Assembly: GCA_019671005.1 (NCBI GenBank)
Contig: CM033732.1
Span: forward strand, 47,853,392-47,917,391
Length of the DNA stretch: 64,000 nucleotides
From: Hibiscus mutabilis
Taxonomy: Eukaryota; Streptophyta; Magnoliopsida; Malvales; Malvaceae
Direction: 5' to 3'
The notes below the pieces were generated by a model that saw nothing but the letters and a program-made list of their open reading frames with translations, ran no database searches and was not told where the DNA came from. This document shows positions 12,036 through 21,094 of the stretch, piece after piece. How positions within the stretch are numbered: position 1 is the first letter of the stretch; every line of letters begins with the position of its first letter. The position numbers were made by a program, and so were the translations under genes.

Positions 12036-12335
12036 CTAAATGAATGAGTTAGTCGGAGAGGTCGTCACCTCGAGTGATAAGTTTCCTTCGTGTCGTTTGC
12101 TTGATTCATTTTTTTGGTCTGTGGTTGAACGCTTGTGGCTGGTACCGCGTGAATAGAATTGCTTTGATTTGATCCATGTTTGCCGAGGCAGGTTCACTTG
12201 CTTGGGCATCAGTAGTTGCCGAAGCCATTTTGTTGCCTGGGCATCGCTAGTTTCTGTTGCCGTGAGAAGTAGCCGGTAGTGAATTTTCTTAGCATGGTGG
12301 TTGTGAGTCTTGTTGTGGAAAAGAAAAGAAAACAA
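12036..12335 (-). pseudogene. Post-pol reading frame of Athila body G1 (unknown product)
   Basis: This is the counterpart of the longer frame at 17990-18586 in G2: both share FHNKTHNHHAK/FYNKTHNHHAK-like and SLEVTTS-like segments, but frames differ in between because of indels. It lies after pol, where some Athila elements carry an env-like frame, but no signal peptide, transmembrane segment or known domain is convincing. It may be an untranslated region that happens to be open. Confidence 0.3.
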
Positions 12336-12439
12336 AGAAAACCTGGAAACTAAAGATAATGAAGAAAAATAAAAGAAAATATCTCCTAAAAATAAAAAGA
12401 AAAAGAAAATATTGAAAGGACAGCATGCTCATACATCTC

Positions 12440-13081
12440 CCTAGGTGACCACTTCTTTGTTATGTTCCACATGGGCACCGTTGTAGTGCTTCAATCTTTG
12501 TTCGTTAACTTTGAATTGATGTTCGTCAGTGATGGACTTGATTATCACATAACCATGAGTGAATGGTTTGACGATTTCAGTTTTCCCGGGAAAAGTTTTA
12601 GCCTAAAATTGAATAAGAGAACCAGTTGCCCTGACATGAATTCCGCGGTAATAGTTTATTGTCATGCCATTGCTTTGTTTTCTCCTTGTAGATTCGTGCA
12701 TTGTTATAGGCGAGTGTACGAAATTCTTCTATCTCGTTGAGGTCCAACAAACGCTTTTGTCCGGCACTTTCCCAATCCAAATTCACGGTCTTAGGCATCT
12801 TTGTACAGTGTTGGCCAATACAAACCAGATTGCAAAACTTTGGCCGCGGTACGAGTTCCTCCAAAATGTCTTCCGTAGGGTGAAGAATAGCATTACCGGA
12901 GTACATTCTGCTGCTCTTCTTCAGGGACACATTGGCGTATGACCTGATCTGCATATTGTTTAAACAAAAGAGGCTCATCCCAAAAGTAATGCTTAGCATC
13001 ATGGCAGAACCGCTTCTTCCCTTGGTGAGTAAGGCCATAAGGTAAAATACCACAAACAAGGAAATTAACTAAATCCGCGTA
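12440..13081 (-). pseudogene. Integrase remnant of G1 with its catalytic core deleted
   Basis: The N-terminal zinc-finger region (about 13059-12795) is joined directly to sequence that in G2 follows the integrase core (KTVNLDWES, NEIEEFRTLAYNNARIYKEK). Comparison with G2 shows that the stretch between 18969-18973 (TCTTG) and 19571-19575 (TCTTG) is missing here, a loss of about 602 bp at a 5-bp microhomology; the junction is TCTTA at 12789-12793. The DDE catalytic residues are therefore absent. A second deletion of about 28 bp lies near 12575. The pol end with the ...VERNKEVVT-like tail corresponds to about 12445-12490. Confidence 0.75.
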
Positions 13082-13400
13082 TCAAGGTATTGCTGAGGCA
13101 TGTGCTGCCGTGGCGACTGCTCCCAAAATTGCCGAGGCGTGCACGTCAAGGGCTGCCGAGGCGTCGAGGGTTACCGAGGCATGCGCATCCGTGGTTGCCG
13201 AGGCGTGCGCATCAAGAGCTACTGCAGCGTCGAGGGTTGTCGAGGCGTGCGCGTCAAGAGTTGTTGTGGCGTCGAGGGTTGCCGAGGTATGCGCATCCGT
13301 GGTTGCCGAGACGTGTGCATCAAGGGCTACCGAGGCGTCGAGGGTTACCGAGGCATGCGTACCCATGGTTGCCGAGGCAACTAAAATTTGCTCATCCAGG
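13082..13400 (-). repeat. In-frame minisatellite in the G1 pol linker
   Basis: On the minus strand this encodes repeated 8-residue units of the type DAHASATT (24 bp) with 6-residue variants such as DASAAL. It sits between the end of RNase H (...CDAFLDEQILV) and the integrase N-terminal region. The DNA unit is a relative of the palindromic TTGCCGAGGCAA word found across the element. Because all unit lengths are multiples of three and stop-poor, three plus-strand frames are also open across it (13090-13463), but these are almost certainly by-products. Confidence 0.8.
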
Positions 13401-14120
13401 AATGCATCGCATATCTCTAAATTCGCGTCCTCTTCCCTATTGAATTCTGAACGTGATAAGTGATCGGCCACTTGATTTTTTGTTCCTTTCATGTCTTTAA
13501 TTTCAATATCAAATTCTTGTAAAAGTAATATCCAACGAATCAAACGAGGTTTGGCATCCTTTTTAGCAAATAGATATTTAATTACCGAGTGGTCCGTATG
13601 AACAATTACTTTTGCACCAATCAAATAGGATCAGAACTTGTCAAATGCGAAAACTAAAGCTAGTAATTCTTTCTCCGTTGTTGTGTAATTCACTTGAGCA
13701 CTATTAAGAGTTTTACTAGCGTAGTATATCACATGGAATGTCTTACCTGTGCGTTTACCTAGGACTGCTCTTACCGTAAAATCCCTTGCATCACACATGA
13801 GCTCAAAAGGTAGCGTCCAATCTGGTGGAACGATAATGGGTGCCTTGGCAAGCTTTTTCTTTAGTGTTTCGAATGCTTGGGCACAAGAATCATCAAAATC
13901 TAAGACTTTATCCTGTTCAAGCAAATTGCACAAGGGTTTAGTGATTTTAGAAAAATTATGAATGAACCTCCTGGAAAAACCTGCATGTCCAATAAAGCTC
14001 TGAATTCCTTTAACCAAACTTGGTGGGGGTAATCTCTTGATCACGTCCACCTTGGCTTTGTCTACTTCAATTCCCTTGGATGAAATCTTGTGGCCGAGCA
14101 CTATTCCTTCATCTACCAAC
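13401..14120 (-). pseudogene. RNase H and C-terminal reverse transcriptase of Athila G1
   Basis: From 14119 the minus strand encodes the RT thumb (VLGHKISSKGIEVDKAKVDV, LCNLLEQDKVLDFDDSC) and then RNase H. Recognisable RNase H features are FELMCDARDF with its first Asp and YYASKTLNSAQVNYTTTEKE with the Glu; HTDHSVIKYL and WILLLQEFDIEI follow. A stop and frame break near 13630 separates the two halves. The DHLSR end is at about 13455. This pol is dead, but its domain order fits a Ty3/gypsy Athila pol. Confidence 0.8.
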
Positions 14121-15350
14121 TAAATTGGTTTCTTCACATCTTGCCAATACATTCTTTAAATTGCTGAGGCAACTGTCGAAGTCATTACCAAAAACGGAAA
14201 AATCATCCATGAAGATCTCAAGGAAGTCTTCGACCATGTCTGAAAAGAGTGCCATCATGCATCTTTAAAAGGTTGCCGGGGCATTACACAATCTGAACGG
14301 CATCCTTATGAAAGCATAAGTACCGTATGGGCATGTGATGGTTGTCTTTTCTTGGTCTTCTGGTGCTATGGCAATTTGATTGTAACCTGAATAACCATCA
14401 AGAAAATAATAAAAGGGTTTACCTGCAAGACGGTCAAGCATTTGATCAATAAAGGGTAATGAGAAGTTATCTTTCCTAGTGGCTTTGTTTAGCTTTCGAT
14501 AATCCATACAAACCCTCCAACCGGTCACAGTCCTGGTTGGAATGAGTTCATTGTGTTCATTACTTACCACCGTTATACCTCCCTTTTTCGGTACACATTG
14601 TACCGGACTTGCCCATGTACTATCAGAGATAGGGTATATAATGCTGGCGTCAAGCCACTTGATGATTTCTTTCATTACAACACTTTTCATAGCATGATTC
14701 AGTCTTCTCTGGGCCTCAATTGAAGGTTTGTGATCATCTTCCAACAAAATCTTGTACATGCACACTGCCAGGCTAATTCCCTTCAAGTTAGCAATTGTCC
14801 ACCCTATTGCCTTCTTGTGTAGCATCAACATTTTGGTCAACTTCTTTTCCTGCTCAGGCTGTAACTTAGAAGAAATAATTACAGGCAATGTATTATCGGT
14901 TACTAAGTATGCATATTTTGGTTGCTCTGGCAACTGTTTCAACTCAAGAATCGGTGGTTGTTCAATAGAAGGCTTTTCGAGCTTACCTTTCATACCTGAG
15001 TAATCCAGTGGTTCAAAGTATGTACTTGGTCGATTGACTAGCCAATTTGCCTCTTCTTGTTGTTCCTCATCGACCGGTTCTTCATACTCCTCAGGTTCCT
15101 CTTGATCGGCAATATAGTTGCCGAGGCAACTAAATTCCTTGTCAAAGTTAAACTCTGCTGTAGCATGAAGATGTTGGAATTCTTTTGGATTATCGGCGTG
15201 CCTTAGTGTTTGGAACACATTTAGTTTAACTTGCTGGTCATTCACCCTCATTGTGAGTTCTCCCTTTTCAACATCGATCAAGGTTCTCTCTGTTGCTAGG
15301 AATGGTCTCCCGAGAATGATAGGTACATGTTCATCCGCTTCACAATCCAA
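14121..15350 (-). pseudogene. Reverse transcriptase (fingers/palm) of Athila G1
   Basis: The minus strand shows the end of the protease region (VPIILGRPFLATERTLIDVE), a long linker, then RT motifs: STWASPVQCVPKKGG, WRVCMDYRKLNKAT, LPFIDQMLDRLAG, FYYFLDGYSGYNQI and CPYGTYAFIRMPFRLCNAPA. The frame stops near 14265, just after the NAPATF motif. The YxDD box region that follows lies in a broken frame and has a ~26-bp deletion relative to G2 at about 14120. No functional polymerase can come from this copy. Homology to Athila pol is inferred from motif wording. Confidence 0.85.
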
Positions 15351-15892
15351 AATAATAAAGTCAACGAGAAAATAAATTTATCAACTTTTACCAGTATGTG
15401 TTCGATTTTTCCCTCTGGATGCACATAGGATCTATCGGCTAGCTGTAGCATAACTGTTGTAGGTCTTGCCTTCCTGATTCCTAGTTTTTGGAAAACCGAT
15501 TTAGGCATCAAGTTTATGCTAGCCCCAACGTCGCATAATGATTTCCCAACATAGCGGTTTCTAATGGAACAAGGTATTGTGAAACTTCTGGGATCCTTCA
15601 ACTTGGGTGTCATACGATTGTGCAACATGGCCATGTATCCCTCTGTTGCGGCAACTGTTTCAAACTCTCCTAGCCTTGTTCTCTTGGACACAATGTCTTT
15701 AAGGAACTTGGCATAGTTCGACATTTTTTCAATTGCTTCCACCAATGGCAGGTTGATGTGGACTTGCTTTAGGATATCAAGAAACTTATTGAATTGATAT
15801 TCTTGCTTTTGTTGCTTCAACCTTTGTGGGAATGGTGGTGGAAGTCGGATATCTTCGATCCTTTCATTGGTCTGGAATCTGATTGATGGCAT
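15296..15892 (-). pseudogene. Gag-pol junction and aspartic protease of Athila G1
   Basis: The frame holds LPPPFPQRLKQQKQ, FLDILKQVHINLPLVEAIE and MSNYAKFLKDI, typical of the Athila gag-pol spacer. The protease follows with FTIPCSI, KSLCDVGASINLMPKSVF and TTVMLQLADRSYVHPEG. The usual D-[ST]-G is D-V-G here, in line with the D-L-G seen in many Athila elements. A frameshift near 15340 puts the ILGRPFLAT motif into the next frame. Confidence 0.8.
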
Positions 15893-16308
15893 TACTGGAA
15901 CAACTGGAGTTGCTGAGGCATCATCAATTAGGGTTGCCGTGGCGTGCCTATCATTGGTTGCCGAGGCATGCTTATTGCCGGTTGCCGCGGCAATTCCTGG
16001 TTCATCATTTGAGGTTTGTCATTGGGTTCGTCTTGATCTTTTTGTGGAGTTTTGTTTGGTGAGCGAGCTTGAGCATCTTTAAGTTGTTGGCCACTTCTAG
16101 TGGTGATCGCCTTACATTGCTCATGGTCATTTTCTCTTGCGACTTCAGTATCGCTAGGTAAACCTCATTGCGGTCTAGTATTCAGGTTTTGAGCAAATTG
16201 TCCGACTTGATTTTCCAATGATTTGATTGCCACCTCTTGGTTTTGCAATATCATCTCGGTCCTGTTAATAAAAGCATAAGTTCTTTTTATGAAGTTACTA
16301 TTCTTAGC
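15893..16308 (-). pseudogene. C-terminal gag remnant of Athila G1
   Basis: The minus strand reads an Athila-like gag end with EMILQNQEVAIKSLENQVGQ and a CKAITTRSGQQLKD motif. It then passes into proline-rich repeats (PRQP units) that are encoded by the palindromic TTGCCGAGGCA / TTGCCGCGGCAA words at 15905-15995. At least two stops interrupt it. Upstream, gag is lost at the junction with LTR2 near 16308. Confidence 0.65.
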
Positions 16309-17248
16309 CATACTCATTCGTTTCTTGAATCTAACTCTCCCGATATTAGATAAGTAGATGAAGTTACGAGATCCTCTCCCAATTCACTCGCAAACAAGAA
16401 TAAGAACCAAGAATGAGTAAACCTTGAATTGAAAGTGCAAACTCTTATTACCTAAACAAAATCCAATTGTTTCTCACAACCACAAGACACAATAACCTTA
16501 GCCAAATGGATTTAGTTCATGGCTAGGTTCCAAAAAAACACAAGACAAAGAATTCCTAGCATAAATCTAATTGAAAAAAGAAGAAAAAGATGAAGAATGG
16601 TTGAAGCCTCTTTCTTGATATCTCCCCCTTTGATCTTGTCGAAAATTCTCTCATCTCTCTCCCCCTTGGAGTTGACGGCATGGTCTTTAATTTATAGGGC
16701 TAGGTCAAAGTCTTTTTTTAAGGAGGAAGTTAAGTTGGAATTAAATTATCTTTAAAGAATATAATTCTTTATTATATTTAAATTCCTTCTAGAACTTCTC
16801 TTATCTTCTTGGTATTTAATTTCTCTTTAACCTCTTCATGGAAATCAAACTCCTTTGGGATTTAGCTTTGCTCCACGTCATCTTGGGGTTATCTAGTCAT
16901 CAATTTCGACTACCATTTCATCTTATTCCTTGTCGAAAATTGCCTTGGCAACTAGCTCGGCATCTCCTTCATGCATTGCCCGGGCAACTGGGTCGGCATC
17001 TCCTTCATGCACTGCCCTGGCAACTGGTTCTAGCCTTGTTTAGGCAAGTGATTCTGCACACACACAAAAGCACAACAAATCAGCATCTTTTTCCATAAAA
17101 ATCACCAAGTTATGTAATCAAGCTCAACGGTGGAAAGAAACATGAATTAATGCATGGATGACTAATTATGCAACTAATATGAGCCTAAGTCTAACAATAA
17201 TATGAGTAAAAAGAGTAATAAAAATAGTACTTTTGAACACTTATCACA
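16309..17248 (-). repeat. Truncated Athila LTR (LTR2) shared between bodies G2 and G1
   Basis: It starts on the minus strand with TGTGATAAGTG at 17248 and follows LTR1 closely until about 16309, where it ends abruptly at gag sequence; about 750 bp of its 3' part are missing relative to LTR1. It follows G2's polypurine tract (17249-17265), so it is G2's 3' LTR. It also stands where G1's 5' LTR should be. Palindromic words recur here (ATTGCCTTGGCAA near 16939, TTGCCCGGGCAA near 16976). Confidence 0.8.
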
Positions 17249-17535
17249 CCCCCAAACTCGAACTATTGCTTGTCCTCAAGCAATGCAAACTAACAATTAC
17301 CTGCCAAGACTTTAATCATCAAAGACATGCTTCAAACTTGAATTCAAACCTCGGAATCGTGGCACAAAGTACGATCACCTTTTAATTTTTCGAATAGCAC
17401 AAAAATTACCCAGAATCAAACTATAATGCATGTGACAATGTGTGTGCGTAGTTGTGTACAAGTTGATTTTCAAGATTCTATGTGAACAATAGGCTTTTAT
17501 CAATTTAATTACCGGGGCATTTATTTTTATTTTCA

Positions 17536-17716
17536 CTAGAGCCAATTTCGGGCACCTCTAGCAAAGTAAGCAATTTCTCATTTTATTTTAGTCGACTAGA
17601 GCCAATTTCGGGCACCTCTAGTGATTCTTTAATGTGCATTAACTACTAGAGCCAGTTTCGGGCACATCTAGCAAGAAAGTGCATTTACTACTAGAGCCAG
17701 TTTTGGGCACCTCTAG
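17536..17716 (-). repeat. Four hairpin-forming 26-bp repeats in the G2 3' untranslated region
   Basis: Copies begin at about 17536, 17596, 17646 and 17691 and have the same CTAGAGCC...CCTCTAG arms as in G1. Copy number differs from G1 (four versus three). They stand upstream (minus-strand sense) of the polypurine tract. Confidence 0.7.
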
Positions 17717-17989
17717 CAAGAATTTAACTTTTAATTTTCAATTTTTAAATTTACCCAAATTTTAAGCAACCTAAGTTCACTAAGTTTCTTTCAATCAACA
17801 AGCCACAACCATGTAAAAAAAATTCAGCACCATAGTAAAATTCTAAGTTCTTTTCATGCAATCCTAAAATTAAAGGTTCTTTCAATTTAGTGCAGTGGCA
17901 AAAATTCATCATTGGATATTCAACAAGTCATAAGCAATTAAATCCAATTAAAGGCATGACAAGTAACATATGCAACCTATATGTGATTG

Positions 17990-18586
17990 CTAAAGATGAA
18001 TGCAACTAAACATGACACTAACTAGAAACCAACACCCCCCAAACTCGAGAGAAGCATTGTCCTCAATGCACGTAAAAGTGAAACAAAATTGAAAAGAAAC
18101 TAAATGAAATAAGTTAGTCAGAGAGGTCGTCACCTCGAGTGATAAGTTTTCTTCGTGCCGTTTGCTTGATTCATATTCTGGTCGGTGGTTGAATGCTTGT
18201 GGCTGGTACCGCGTGAATAGCATTGCTTTGATTTGATCCATGTTTGCCGATGCAGGTTCACTTGCCTGGGAATCAGTAGTTGCCAAAGCCATTGTTGTTG
18301 CCTGGGCATCGCCAGTTTTTGTTGCCGTGGCAACTACTGAGGTAGTTGCAGGGGCATTATCTGTTGTGGTTGTCGTGTCAAGTAGTCGGCAGTGAATTTC
18401 CTTAGCATGGTGGTTGTGAGTCTTGTTGTAGAAAAGAAAAGAAAACAAAGAAAACCTGGAAACTAAAGATAATGAAGAAAAATAAAATAATCTATCTCCT
18501 AAAAATTCCAAAAATAAATAAAGAAAAAAATAGTTCGAAAAAAATAAAAATAAAAAAATAAAATATTGAAAGGAGAGCATGCTCAT
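17990..18586 (-). CDS. Post-pol open frame of Athila G2, function unknown
   Basis: This 198-codon frame begins near the end of pol. It has a Phe/Leu/Tyr-rich start (residues about 5-50), a middle part of Ala/Thr repeats (for example TTDNAPATTSVVATATKTGD) again encoded by TTGCC-type words, and a C-terminal part with MDQIKAMLFTRYQPQAF. Its place matches where some Athila elements have an env-like frame. The hydrophobic start comes from an AT-rich homopolymer tract, so a membrane role should not be assumed. The G1 counterpart is broken. It may simply be untranslated leader or spacer. Confidence 0.25.
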   Translation of the reverse strand: MSMLSFQYFIFLFLFFSNYFFLYLFLEFLGDRLFYFSSLSLVSRFSLFSFLFYNKTHNHHAKEIHCRLLDTTTTTDNAPATTSVVATATKTGDAQATTMALATTDSQASEPASANMDQIKAMLFTRYQPQAFNHRPEYESSKRHEENLSLEVTTSLTNLFHLVSFQFCFTFTCIEDNASLEFGGCWFLVSVMFSCIHL

Positions 18587-19555
18587 GCATCTCCTAAGGT
18601 GACCACTTCTTTGTTACGTTCCACATGGGCACCGTTGTAGTGCTTCAATCTTTGTCCATTAACTTTGAATTCATGTTCGTCAGTGATGGACTTGATTATC
18701 GCGGCACCATGGGAGAATGGTTTGACAACTTCAAATGGTCCCGACCATCTTGATTTCAGTTTTCCCGGAAAAAGTTTTAGTCGAGAATTGAATAAGAGAA
18801 CTAGTTGCCCTGGCATGAATTGTCGCGGCAATAGTTTCTTGTCATGTCATTGCTTTGTTTTCTCCTTGTAGATTCGTGCATTGTTATAGGCGAGTGCATG
18901 AAATTCTTCTATCTCGTTAAGGTCCAACAAACACTTTTGTTCGACACTTTCCCAATCCATATTCACAGTCTTGATTGCCCAATATGCCTTGTGTTCGATT
19001 TCCACCGGTAGATGGCATGTTTTGCCATAGACAAGTCGGAAGGGAGACATACCTAAGGGTGTTTTGAATGCAGTGCGATATGCCCAAAGTGCGTCATCTA
19101 GTATTACTGACCAATCCTTCCTAAGGGGATTTACAACTTTCTCGAGTATACCCTTCAATTCCCGGTTGGAAATTTCTGCTTGCCCATTGGTTTGTGGGTG
19201 ATATGCCGTGGCAACCTTGTGAGATACACCAAAGCGTTGTAACATCTTGGCGATGAGTTTGTTGTCGAAGTGATTGCCTTCATCACTGATAATTGCTCTC
19301 GGCATCCCAAACTGTGTAAATATATTTTTCTGCAAGAATCGTTGCACAGTCTTGGAATCATTGGTGGGAACTGCAGCTGCCTTAACCCATTTAGACACGT
19401 AGTCGACGACAAGTAGAATATAGAGGTTGCCGAATGAAGATGGGAAAGGTCCCATAAAATTAATCCCCCATACATCAAACAATTCCACATCGATGATGTT
19501 TTGGAGCGGCATCTCATGTCGTCTAGAGATATTGCCCGTCCTCTAGCAACGATCA
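18583..19555 (-). pseudogene. Integrase catalytic core and C-terminus of Athila G2
   Basis: Minus strand. The core (19512-18847) shows LFDVWGINFMGPFPSS (first Asp), PRAIISDEGNHF (second Asp) and TAYHPQTNGQAEISNRE (Glu), the DDE triad of a retroviral-type integrase. It continues with WAYRTAFKTPLGMSPFRLVY and the NNARIYKEKTKQ end. A stop separates the C-terminal piece (18831-18583: LKSRWSGPFEVVKPFSHGAA). Upstream, a TAG interrupts the end of the zinc finger right after CDRC at about 19545. The core itself is intact over about 220 residues, unlike in G1. Confidence 0.85.
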
Positions 19556-19870
19556 CATTGCTTGTAAAACTCTTGGGCATCTTTGTACAGTGTTGGCCAA
19601 TACAAATCGGATTGCAAAACTTTGGTCGCGGTACGTGTTCCTCCAAAATGTCCTCTATAGGGTGAAGAATAACATTGCTGGAGTACGTTCTGCTGCTCTT
19701 CTTCAAGGGCACATCAGCGTATAACCTGATCTGCACATTGTTTAAACAAAAGAGGCTCGTCCCAAAAGTAATACTTAGCATCATGGCGGAATCGCTTCTT
19801 CCCTTGGTGAGTAAGGTCATAAGGTAAAATACCACAAACAAGGAAATTAACTAAATCCGCGTACCAGGGT
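19556..19870 (-). pseudogene. Integrase N-terminal (zinc-finger) region of Athila G2
   Basis: The minus strand encodes WYADLVNFLVCGILPYDLTH, KYYFWDEPLLFKQCADQVIR and then the HHCC-type region. It is the domain that normally binds LTR ends. The frame that starts well at 20064 is lost in this interval, and other frames here (for example 19841-19155) are not the coding one. The matching G1 region is 13081-12795. Confidence 0.6.
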
Positions 19871-20095
19871 ATTGCTGAGGCATGTGTTGCCGTGGCAACT
19901 GCTTCCATGGTTGCCAAGGCGTGCACGTCTAGAGTTGCCGAGGCATGCGCATCCATGGTTGCCGAGGTGTCAGGGGTTGCCGAGGCATGCGTATCAGTGG
20001 TTGCCGCGGCGTGCGCGTCGAGAGTTGCTGAAGCGTCGAGGGTTGCCGAGGCATGCACATCCATGGTTGTCGAGGCAACTAACAGTTGCTCATCT
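19871..20095 (-). repeat. In-frame minisatellite in the G2 pol linker
   Basis: Same position and same type of unit as in G1 (DAHASATL, DTHASATP), but shorter and in a different unit order. The two bodies have therefore expanded or contracted the array independently, while staying in frame with the following WYADLVNFL. Confidence 0.75.
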
Positions 20096-21037
20096 GGGAA
20101 TGCATCACATATCTCTAAATCCGCATCCTCCTCCCTATTGCGTTCTAAGCGTGATAAGTGATCGCCACTTGATTTTCTGTTCCTTTCATGTCCTTAATTT
20201 CAATGTCAAACTCTTGTAAAAGCAATATCCAACGAATCAAACGAGGTTTGGCATCTTTTTTTATCAAATAGATACTTAATTGCCGAATGGTCCATATGAA
20301 CAATTACCTTTGTACCAATCAAATAGGATCGGAACTTGTCAAATGCGAAAACTACGGCTAGTAACTCTTTCTCCGTTGTTGTGTAATTCACTTGAGCACT
20401 ATTAAGAGTTTTACTAGCATAGTATATCACATGAAATGTCTTACCTGTGCGTTGTCTTAGGACTACTCCTACCGCGAAATCACTTGCATCACACATGAGC
20501 TCAAAAGGTAGCGTCCAATCTGGTGGAACGACAATGGGTGCTGAGGCAAGCGTTTCCTTTAGGGTTTCGAATGCTTGGGTGCAAGAATCATTAAAATTGA
20601 AGACTTTATCATGTTCAAGCAAATTGCACAAGGGTTTAGTAATTTTAGAAAAATTATGAATGAACCTCAAAGCTTTGGATTCCTTTAACCGAACTTGGTG
20701 GGGGTAATCTCTCGATCACGTCCACCTTGGCTTTGTCTACTTCAATTCCCTTGGATGAAATCTTGTGTCCGAGCACTATTCCTTCATCTACCATAAAATG
20801 GCACTTCTCCCAATTAAGGACTAAATCGGTTTCTTCACATCTTGCCAACACCTTCTCTAAATTGCCGAGGTAGCTGTCGAAGTCATTACCAAAAACGGAA
20901 AAATCATCCATGAAGATCTCAAGGAAGTCTTCGACCATATCTGAAAAGAGTGCCATCATGCATCTTTGGAAGGTTGCCGGGGCGTTACACAATCCGAACG
21001 GCATCCTTCGGAAAGCATAAGTACCGTAGGGGGACGA
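20096..21037 (-). pseudogene. Reverse transcriptase C-terminal half and RNase H of Athila G2
   Basis: Minus strand. RT part (21034-20654) with YGTYAFRRMPFGLCNAPATF, then the catalytic YxDD-type box as EIFMDDFSVFG, then VLGHKISSKGIEVDKAKVDV. A break near 20660 follows, then RNase H with FELMCDASDFAVGVVL, YYASKTLNSAQVNYTTTEKE and HMDHSAIKYLF. The element is cut off at about 21037; its 5' LTR, gag, protease and RT fingers are missing. The adjacent sequence is a short GC-rich stretch leading into the 3' flank of P450 copy A. Confidence 0.85.
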
Positions 21038-21094
21038 CCCCCCTTCGGTCCGTCCTGGTTTCAAGTATCATCGATTTGTTCCCAAATGAGATGA

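Noticed and set aside
13090..13463. Arg/Leu-rich and Cys/Gly-rich plus-strand proteins
   Set aside because: They are out-of-frame readings of the pol-linker minisatellite on the opposite strand.
19155..19841. Long minus-strand frame over the integrase
   Set aside because: Most of it is a shifted frame; the integrase motifs are in the overlapping frame 19512-18847.
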